A DNA stretch of 8,802 nucleotides from JANWXR01 sp033577755 (GTDB lineage Bacteria; Chloroflexota; Anaerolineae; Anaerolineales; UBA6663). The stretch is taken from NCBI GenBank assembly GCA_033577755.1, contig JAVQXV010000124.1:1-8802 (forward strand). The letters run 5' to 3'. The notes beneath the pieces were generated by a model that was not told the DNA's origin, ran no database searches, and saw nothing but the letters and a program-made list of their open reading frames with translations. The first letter of the stretch is position 1. The number at the start of each line of letters is the position of its first letter. Positions 1 to 4,237 of this stretch are shown here, in pieces. Both the position numbers and the translations under genes were made by a program.

Positions 1-240
1 TAGAGTATCTCGCCGCTCGCCGCATTGAGCCGGTCAGATCGAGCGTGCCGGAGGGATGAGCTTTGGCCACAGCCCCGCTTCGATCAACCAGGAAAGACTA
101 CGCGCTTCTCTCTTGCCCCGCAGGCGTGGCGTCCGGCTCTGCCGATTTACTTACAGATACCCGCCTCGGTGAGGCCATGCCTGCCCGACCGGAGAGCGAG
201 GGGGTGAGGCGAAGCGTTCACGTCAGGTTACCCTGAGTGG
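1..240. other. Left edge, no supported gene
   Basis: I see no gene here. A 60-codon open frame on the plus strand (25-207) starts at TTG without a ribosome binding site, and its Arg/Pro-rich product matches no family I know. The stretch lies downstream of the minus-strand NTF2-like gene, so it probably holds that gene's 3' region. It could also be the edge of a decayed element, but nothing in it identifies one. Confidence 0.5.
223..236 (-). terminator. Small hairpin after the NTF2-like gene
   Basis: Read on the minus strand, a perfect 5-bp stem (TCAGG/CCTGA) closes the tetraloop GTAA, which fits the stable GNRA loop class. It starts five bases after the TAA stop of the NTF2-like gene. No T tract follows, so it is at best a weak terminator or a 3'-end stabilising hairpin. 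Confidence 0.2.
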
Positions 241-660
241 TTAGTTGAGGGAAAACGGCGCCGGGCGCTGCGGCGGGGTTTGCGCCGGCATGGCATGGTG
301 CTCCAAAATTTTCCAGGTCGAGCCGACTGCCCGAAAGATATTGACGGCACGCGTCTGAAGCAGGGCAAACCCCGCAAGCTGCCCGGTGTCAATGTTTTCA
401 AGACAGCGCACCTCCGCTGTTTGGCCGAAGATGCGTACCCGTGCCTCGGTGGCCCAAATGTGTAACGGTCCCTGATGTCGAAAAATTTCACGCCAAGACT
501 CGCGGATGGCCTCCCAGCCGTAAAGCGGCGGCCAGCCGGGATGAATGCATACAGCGTCAGCGCTATTCACCCATAGCCGCTCCATGGCAGCGAAGTCCGC
601 CAGACTGAGCGCGATGTAGAAGCGGTCGTTGACACGGCAAACAGCCTCGATCGCGTCCAT
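241..660 (-). CDS. NTF2/SnoaL-like domain protein
   Basis: A 139-aa protein that fills a single NTF2-like (SnoaL/DUF4440-type) cone fold. The sequence shows an N-terminal helical stretch with Phe14-Tyr15, then Ala-Met-Glu-Arg-Leu-Trp (25-30). The segment His40-Pro-Gly-Trp-Pro-Pro-Leu with Gly48-Trp-Glu is typical of this subfamily, as is Trp56 before a run of beta strands ending in Trp117 and His121-His122. Family members are small-molecule enzymes (isomerases, dehydratases) or ligand-binding proteins, so the substrate cannot be named. The start is chosen because ATG at 660 overlaps the HAD stop by one base (TGATG) and has GGGAG six bases upstream. A longer reading from 795 would lie wholly within the HAD gene and is rejected. 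Translational coupling to the HAD gene is likely. The last dozen residues are Pro-rich and probably disordered. Confidence 0.8.
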   Translation of the reverse strand: MDAIEAVCRVNDRFYIALSLADFAAMERLWVNSADAVCIHPGWPPLYGWEAIRESWREIFRHQGPLHIWATEARVRIFGQTAEVRCLENIDTGQLAGFALLQTRAVNIFRAVGSTWKILEHHAMPAQTPPQRPAPFSLN

Positions 661-1421
661 CAGCCACTCCCGTTTGACTCTGACCAGCGCCGGAGCAGGG
701 GCGGCAGCTCCGGCAACGCTTGAATTTCGGCCTCCGGCACAATGTTGCCGCGATGCGCCCGGTTGGCCGGGACATCTGCCCGTGCGCTGAGCCACACATG
801 ACGCAGGCCCGCCAGCTGCGCGCCGAGGATATCGGCCCCCAGCGTATCCCCCACCATCACCACCTCAGCCGGCGGCAGCTTCCAGGCTTCCAGCACCAGT
901 TCGAAGATACGCGGGTTCGGCTTACGCAGGCCCACCGCCGCCGAGACGAGGATCGGGTCGAAGTACTCACGCAGGCCGGCGTTGTCAATCAGCCGCTGAA
1001 CGTTGCCGTCATCGCTGGCGTTGGAAATCAGGCCGAGGCGCAGGCCGGCGGCCCGCAACTCGCGCAGGGTCTCATGCGCACCCGGCATCACGGAATATAA
1101 CGTCTCGCTGTAGGCAAAATAAGCCCGGACGGCTTCGGCCAGCAGTTCGGGCGATGGGGCGGGCGCGCCCAGGTCGGCCAGCGTGGTTCGGATGAGGTAA
1201 CCGGCCGTGTACTCGACCCAGTCGTTCTGGCGCTGCCGGTCGAAGACAGCGTAATTGGCGCTTAGCCGACTAAAGAAGGCGTCAGGCGACAGGGTGTAGC
1301 CGTGCGCGTTTAGATGCGCCAGCAGATCGGCCTGCATGCGGGGCACGACGGCGCCCCAGTTCCGATCATACGCCGAGTAAATCAGCGTCGAGCCGAGGTC
1401 AAAGATGACGCCGCGAATCAT
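660..1421 (-). CDS. HAD-superfamily hydrolase
   Basis: A 253-aa cytoplasmic HAD hydrolase with the Rossmannoid core and an inserted alpha-helical cap (roughly residues 15-105). Motif I is FDLGST with the nucleophile Asp8. Motif II is the Ser133 in LISNAS. Motif III is Lys167 in RKPNP. Motif IV is GDTLGAD with Asp192 and Asp197. All four motifs are in order and the length is normal for the subfamily with phosphoglycolate phosphatase and 2-haloacid dehalogenase-like members. The oddity is motif I. The second Asp, the usual general acid/base two residues after the nucleophile, is Gly10. Haloacid dehalogenases also lack it (Tyr), so plain phosphatase activity is not assured. The start ATG has no Shine-Dalgarno but a perfect TATAAT eight bases upstream. 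The gene is divergent from the cysteine-cluster gene and overlaps the NTF2-like gene by one base. The substrate is unknown. Confidence 0.88.
   Translation of the reverse strand: MIRGVIFDLGSTLIYSAYDRNWGAVVPRMQADLLAHLNAHGYTLSPDAFFSRLSANYAVFDRQRQNDWVEYTAGYLIRTTLADLGAPAPSPELLAEAVRAYFAYSETLYSVMPGAHETLRELRAAGLRLGLISNASDDGNVQRLIDNAGLREYFDPILVSAAVGLRKPNPRIFELVLEAWKLPPAEVVMVGDTLGADILGAQLAGLRHVWLSARADVPANRAHRGNIVPEAEIQALPELPPLLRRWSESNGSG
667..671 (-). promoter_or_regulatory. Ribosome binding site of the NTF2-like gene
   Basis: GGGAG on the minus strand lies six bases before the ATG at 660, inside the last codons of the HAD gene. It decides the short start and supports coupled translation. Confidence 0.6.
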
Positions 1422-1429
1422 CGCCGTTA

Positions 1430-1435
1430 ATTATA
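1430..1435 (-). promoter_or_regulatory. -10 box for the HAD/NTF2-like operon
   Basis: A perfect TATAAT on the minus strand, eight bases before the HAD ATG at 1421. I see no good -35 at 16-18 bases. Given this spacing and the lack of a Shine-Dalgarno, transcription would start at or next to the ATG, giving a leaderless or nearly leaderless mRNA. Confidence 0.5.
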
Positions 1436-1466
1436 ACGACCTGACCGGAAAAAAAGCACCCTGCCA

Positions 1467-1494
1467 TTGCAGAGTCATCGGAGCCGGCTACACT
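1467..1494 (+). promoter_or_regulatory. Possible promoter of the cysteine-cluster gene
   Basis: TTGCAG (1467-1472) and TACACT (1489-1494) are spaced by 16 bases on the plus strand. Transcription would start close to 1501, right at the AGGAGG. Both boxes are imperfect, so this is a tentative call that rests mainly on position in the divergent spacer. Confidence 0.3.
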
Positions 1495-1500
1495 CTAAGC

Positions 1501-1506
1501 AGGAGG
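1501..1506 (+). promoter_or_regulatory. Consensus Shine-Dalgarno AGGAGG
   Basis: AGGAGG lies eight bases before ATG 1515. It fixes the start of the cysteine-cluster gene and rules out the upstream in-frame ATG at 1467. Confidence 0.8.
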
Positions 1507-1514
1507 CTCACCCC

Positions 1515-2117
1515 ATGTCCGAACGAGACCTTGTCATCAACGGCGTTCGCATTGATGCGGGTTTGCTGGAGAGGCGCGCTCTGCGCCGCTGCCGCACCGA
1601 AGAGTGCCAGTCGCACTGCTGCACGGGCGGCGTGTACATCAGCACGCGCCAGGCCGATGACATCCGCGCTCACGCTCATCTTATCCAGCCGCACCTGCCG
1701 GAGGAGCGCCGCAACCCGGCGCTATGGTTCGACGGCGAAGCGGAGCCGGACGATGACCATCCCGAAGGCGGCTTAGTCATCGGCACGCGCGTGGTGGACG
1801 ATCCCACCCATCCCGCCGGTCAGACTTGCATCTTCCTTCGGCCTGACCGCCGGTGCGCATTGCAGGTGGCAGGCCTTGCCGTCGGCGAGCATCCCTGGCG
1901 CTTCAAACCCTTCTATTGTGCGCTGCATCCACTGGTGTACGTGGAGAAGCGCCTCGTGCTCAGCGAAGACAGCGAGATATATTTGGAGGGCGGCAGTTGC
2001 AGTCGCCCAAGCGAGACGGCGCCGGTGCCTCTTTATACGTTGTTCGATCTGGAGTTGAAACTGGTGCTGGGCGAAGACGGTTACGCCGAGCTGGAGCGCC
2101 TGGCGGCATCGGGCTAG
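1515..2117 (+). CDS. Cysteine-cluster protein (YkgJ/DUF3109-like)
   Basis: A 200-aa cytoplasmic protein with eight cysteines set out as in the YkgJ/DUF3109 class of putative Zn/Fe-S-binding proteins. An N-terminal group is C26-x4-C31-x3-C35-C36, followed by GG and a beta strand. C105 (in QTCIFL) and C114 (in RRCAL) follow. Then comes C135 in FYCALHP with His138, and C162 in GGSC. The phrases 'C-I-F-L-…-C-A-L' and 'KPFYCALHPL' match this family well. There is no signal peptide or membrane segment. The biochemical role of the family is not settled, and metal or cluster binding is an inference from the cysteine pattern. The start is set by the AGGAGG eight bases upstream. The gene is the only plus-strand gene in the window. 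It is divergent from the HAD gene and convergent with the desaturase. Confidence 0.85.
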   Translation: MSERDLVINGVRIDAGLLERRALRRCRTEECQSHCCTGGVYISTRQADDIRAHAHLIQPHLPEERRNPALWFDGEAEPDDDHPEGGLVIGTRVVDDPTHPAGQTCIFLRPDRRCALQVAGLAVGEHPWRFKPFYCALHPLVYVEKRLVLSEDSEIYLEGGSCSRPSETAPVPLYTLFDLELKLVLGEDGYAELERLAASG

Positions 2118-2119
2118 GT

Positions 2120-2203
2120 GTCACGTGCCAAGTGATACGCGATACGTGATACGTGATACGTGATACGCAATACGTGACACTTGACACATGACACCTGAAC
2201 CTC
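2120..2203. repeat. Heptanucleotide tandem repeat between convergent genes
   Basis: The spacer between the cysteine-cluster stop and the desaturase stop is almost entirely a 7-bp-periodic repeat. From 2134 the units run GATACGC, three GATACGT, GATACGC, AATACGT, then decay through GACACTT, GACACAT and GACACCT to 2196. Units of the same phase can be traced weakly back to 2120. The perfect inverted pair AGGTGTCA (2116-2123) and TGACACCT (2189-2196) brackets the tract. GTGTCACGT (2118-2126) also pairs with ACGTGACAC (2172-2180). The tract could fold and act as a bidirectional barrier to transcription, but it has no T run. The AATACG-type unit recurs, inverted, inside the glycosyltransferase gene. 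Confidence 0.9.
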
Positions 2204-3262
2204 TTATGCCTGCGCCAATTGCCTCCTGAGCAGCTTTTTCTGTTTGCGCAGCTCGGCCACACGTGCAAAGCCGACCATCCGACCCAGCTCTTCATCCCAC
2301 AGCCGCCAGCGGAGGGTCTTCAGGCTCTCGGCCAGTGTAAGCGTCGGGCTGTGCTGGAAGAGGTCGTTCTCGCGATAGGCGGCCTCCAGCCGGTAGAAGG
2401 GAATCTTCGGGCTGAGGTGATGGATGTGATGGAAGCCGATGTTGCCGGTGAACCATTGCAGCACCTTCGGCAGCTTGTAGAACGAGCTGCCCTGCAACGA
2501 GGCCTGCACATAGTCCCATTCAGGATGCGGGCGCCAGTACGTTTCTTCGAACTGATGCTGAATGTAGAACAGCCAGACGCCGACCATTGAAGCGAGGTAC
2601 ACCAGCGGGAATTGAATGAGCAGGTAGTTCTGCCAGCCAATGAGTGCGCTCCAGGCCGCCGCCCAGCCGAGCAGCGCCGCCGTCGTAGCGTGCACGCTGA
2701 GCTTCTCACGCCGTGGGTCGGCGGGGTGTGGCCAACGTTGGAGCAGGATGAAGTTGACCTGTGCGCCGACCAAGAACAGAAACGCCGGGTGCCGGTAGAT
2801 GCGGTAGCCCAGCCGCCGCCACCAGGGCAGCGCCATGTATTCACGCACCGTCAGCGTCGTCACGTCGCCAATGCCGCGTCGGTCGAGGTCGCCCGAAGTG
2901 GCGTGGTGGATGGCGTGGCCGTGTCGCCAGCTGTAGTACGGCGTGAAGGTGAGCACGCCGAAAATCACACCGACGATGTCATTGAGCTTCTGGCTCTTGA
3001 AGAAGGCGCCATGGCCGCAGTCGTGCATGATGATGAACAGGCGCACCATGAACAGCGCGCCGGGCACAGAGAGCAACAGAGTCAGCAGATAAGAGATGTT
3101 TAGGCTCCAGATCATCAGCGCCCAGATCAGGGCGAAGGGGATGAGGGTGAGCGCAATTTGCTTAACGCCTTCGCGCACATCCGGCTTGTGATATTGCGCG
3201 ACGATCTTCTGCCAGGAACGGTTGCCGGCTCTGGCCGGAGCAACCGCCAGTCCTTGAGACAT
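2204..3262 (-). CDS. Membrane fatty-acid desaturase (DesA/omega-6 type)
   Basis: A 352-aa integral membrane di-iron desaturase of the FA_desaturase family. It should insert a double bond into an acyl chain, probably lipid-linked, using O2 and electrons from a separate ferredoxin or cytochrome partner, since no redox domain is fused. The three histidine boxes are complete: H80-DCG-H84, H116-AI-H119-H120 (with His114 just before it) and H278-HI-H281-H282. His236 in YIQHQFEETYW is the extra conserved histidine of acyl-lipid desaturases. Hydrophobic helices lie at about 37-75, 92-110, 158-175 and 192-235. The length fits the family. ATG 3262 is chosen because AGGAG sits seven bases upstream, while the in-frame ATG at 3319 has no ribosome site. 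The resemblance to delta-12/omega-6 enzymes is by overall pattern, and regiospecificity cannot be read from the sequence. A 106-bp spacer separates it from the unknown gene upstream. Confidence 0.92.
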   Translation of the reverse strand: MSQGLAVAPARAGNRSWQKIVAQYHKPDVREGVKQIALTLIPFALIWALMIWSLNISYLLTLLLSVPGALFMVRLFIIMHDCGHGAFFKSQKLNDIVGVIFGVLTFTPYYSWRHGHAIHHATSGDLDRRGIGDVTTLTVREYMALPWWRRLGYRIYRHPAFLFLVGAQVNFILLQRWPHPADPRREKLSVHATTAALLGWAAAWSALIGWQNYLLIQFPLVYLASMVGVWLFYIQHQFEETYWRPHPEWDYVQASLQGSSFYKLPKVLQWFTGNIGFHHIHHLSPKIPFYRLEAAYRENDLFQHSPTLTLAESLKTLRWRLWDEELGRMVGFARVAELRKQKKLLRRQLAQA

Positions 3263-3269
3263 GGGAGAA

Positions 3270-3274
3270 CTCCT
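3270..3274 (-). promoter_or_regulatory. Ribosome binding site of the desaturase
   Basis: AGGAG on the minus strand, seven bases before ATG 3262. It chooses this start over the one 57 bases upstream. Confidence 0.7.
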
Positions 3275-3291
3275 CTCAGGTTGTAGCAGCA

Positions 3292-3309
3292 GCCCGCCAA
3301 CGAGCGGGC
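3292..3309 (-). other. Hairpin in the desaturase leader
   Basis: A perfect 6-bp all-GC stem (GCCCGC/GCGGGC) with a 6-base loop lies about 30 bases before the desaturase ATG. The heptamer ACAACCT occurs on both sides of it in the minus-strand leader. It could be a leader structure or a remnant terminator of the upstream gene, but no T tract follows. The regulatory role is speculative. Confidence 0.3.
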
Positions 3310-3369
3310 ACCGACTCATTTAGGTTGTTACGGCGATGGAAACAGCGAAGCGGGGAGTGAACGGGCGGG

Positions 3370-3963
3370 CTAACAGAGCAGAGGCAGTGAGAGAGCGCGC
3401 GGCGCGACGGGGACGGAGGCGAAGTTGCGCGCGCACGTTGGCGCGAGGAACCGACGGCGCACGCGCGGCGGCCTGGGGCGCGGGGACCGGTGCAGCGTCC
3501 AGAGCAGGAGCGTCGTGTGCAGCACCGAGAGCAGCGCGCCGGCTGCGGCCTGCTGCATCCACTCCAGCGGGATTTGGAGCCGCCCTTGCTTGCCCAGCTC
3601 GGCCTGGTAGCTGAGGATGTAGGCGCAGTAGCGCGTCAGCACCTCGGCCTTGAAGGTCTCAATGGACAGGCGGCACTGCTCGAGCGCGGGTGTTACGCGA
3701 CGCAGGTCGGCCTCGATGCTCCGCAGCGTGGACTGTGCGTAATGCCAGGCTTCGGCCAGCCGCAGGCGATAGGCCTCGGCGGTGCGCGGCCCGGCGAAGA
3801 ACGGCAAACGCGCCAACGGCCGCGAGAGGTCGAGCGCGGCGAAACGCGCCCAGCGCTTTTTGGCCTCGGCCAGATAGTGATGAGCCGTCAGGGTGCTCAG
3901 ATGTGGCGCTGCGGCTTCCGCCGGTTTGAGCTGTTCCTGCGCAGAGTCCGATCGGGCAAACAT
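3370..3963 (-). CDS. Hypothetical protein, helical, with a Pro/Arg-rich tail
   Basis: I do not recognise this 197-aa protein. Residues about 20-125 look like a run of amphipathic helices rich in Ala, Leu, Arg and Glu. A hydrophobic segment at about 138-156 (AAAGALLSVLHTTLLLWTLH) could be one membrane helix. From about 160 to the end it is rich in Pro and Arg, likely disordered and on the cytoplasmic side if the helix is real. The frame could also start at ATG 4023 (217 aa), but those extra 20 codons are AT-rich and neither start has a Shine-Dalgarno. I prefer 3963 because TACAAT lies eight bases upstream, as at other genes here. A long opposite-strand frame over the same bases (3490-4005) looks like a GC-driven shadow. 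It precedes the desaturase on the same strand and may be co-transcribed with it. Confidence 0.6.
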   Translation of the reverse strand: MFARSDSAQEQLKPAEAAAPHLSTLTAHHYLAEAKKRWARFAALDLSRPLARLPFFAGPRTAEAYRLRLAEAWHYAQSTLRSIEADLRRVTPALEQCRLSIETFKAEVLTRYCAYILSYQAELGKQGRLQIPLEWMQQAAAGALLSVLHTTLLLWTLHRSPRPRPPRVRRRFLAPTCARNFASVPVAPRALSLPLLC

Positions 3964-3971
3964 TGCGATAG

Positions 3972-3977
3972 ATTGTA
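3972..3977 (-). promoter_or_regulatory. Possible -10 box for the hypothetical gene
   Basis: TACAAT on the minus strand, eight bases before ATG 3963, in a locally AT-richer stretch. No convincing -35 is seen. If real, it makes the mRNA nearly leaderless and excludes the start at 4023. Confidence 0.3.
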
Positions 3978-4049
3978 CCCGCTGTCGGTCAAAATAGATA
4001 ATTAAGGTTTCTTCAGTGTGCATGCAAAGGTTGTCAGGGAACGTGCCGC

Positions 4050-4196
4050 CCCTTCGTCCTTCGGCGGGCTTCGCCGAGCGAAGCCACGCTCAGGATGTCC
4101 TGCGCGGCAGGCGTTCTTCGACTACGCTTCGTTCCGCTCAGGATGCCCGCCGCTCCCCTGAGCGCGCTCATCGGAGCGAAGCCGAAGGGTCAGGGT
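4050..4196. repeat. REP-like palindromic intergenic repeats
   Basis: The spacer between the glycosyltransferase stop (4238) and the hypothetical gene holds three related GC-rich elements that begin with a CTTCG core and end in GCTCAGG. Two are in direct orientation (about 4050-4093 and 4113-4142) and one is inverted (about 4156-4189). The first contains a perfect hairpin, GGCTTCGC (4067-4074), loop CGA, GCGAAGCC (4078-4085). The arrangement resembles REP/BIME-type dispersed palindromes. Such elements can protect 3' mRNA ends or reduce read-through, which would suit the end of the glycosyltransferase transcript. No transposase for them is in the window. Confidence 0.65.
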
Positions 4197-4237
4197 GCGG
4201 CTGACATGTTTTTGGCGTGCACACTTTCTTCAGCTTT

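Noticed and set aside
25..207. 60-codon plus-strand frame at the left edge
   Set aside because: TTG start, no ribosome site and no recognisable family.
2134..2203. CRISPR-like array
   Set aside because: The repeat has a 7-bp unit with no spacers, so it is a microsatellite-type tandem repeat and not a CRISPR array.
3490..4005. 171-codon plus-strand frame opposite the hypothetical gene
   Set aside because: Its product is rich in Gln, Arg and Gly with no family resemblance, as expected from the complement of a GC-rich gene. The minus-strand frame gives a more protein-like helical sequence and lies beside same-strand genes.
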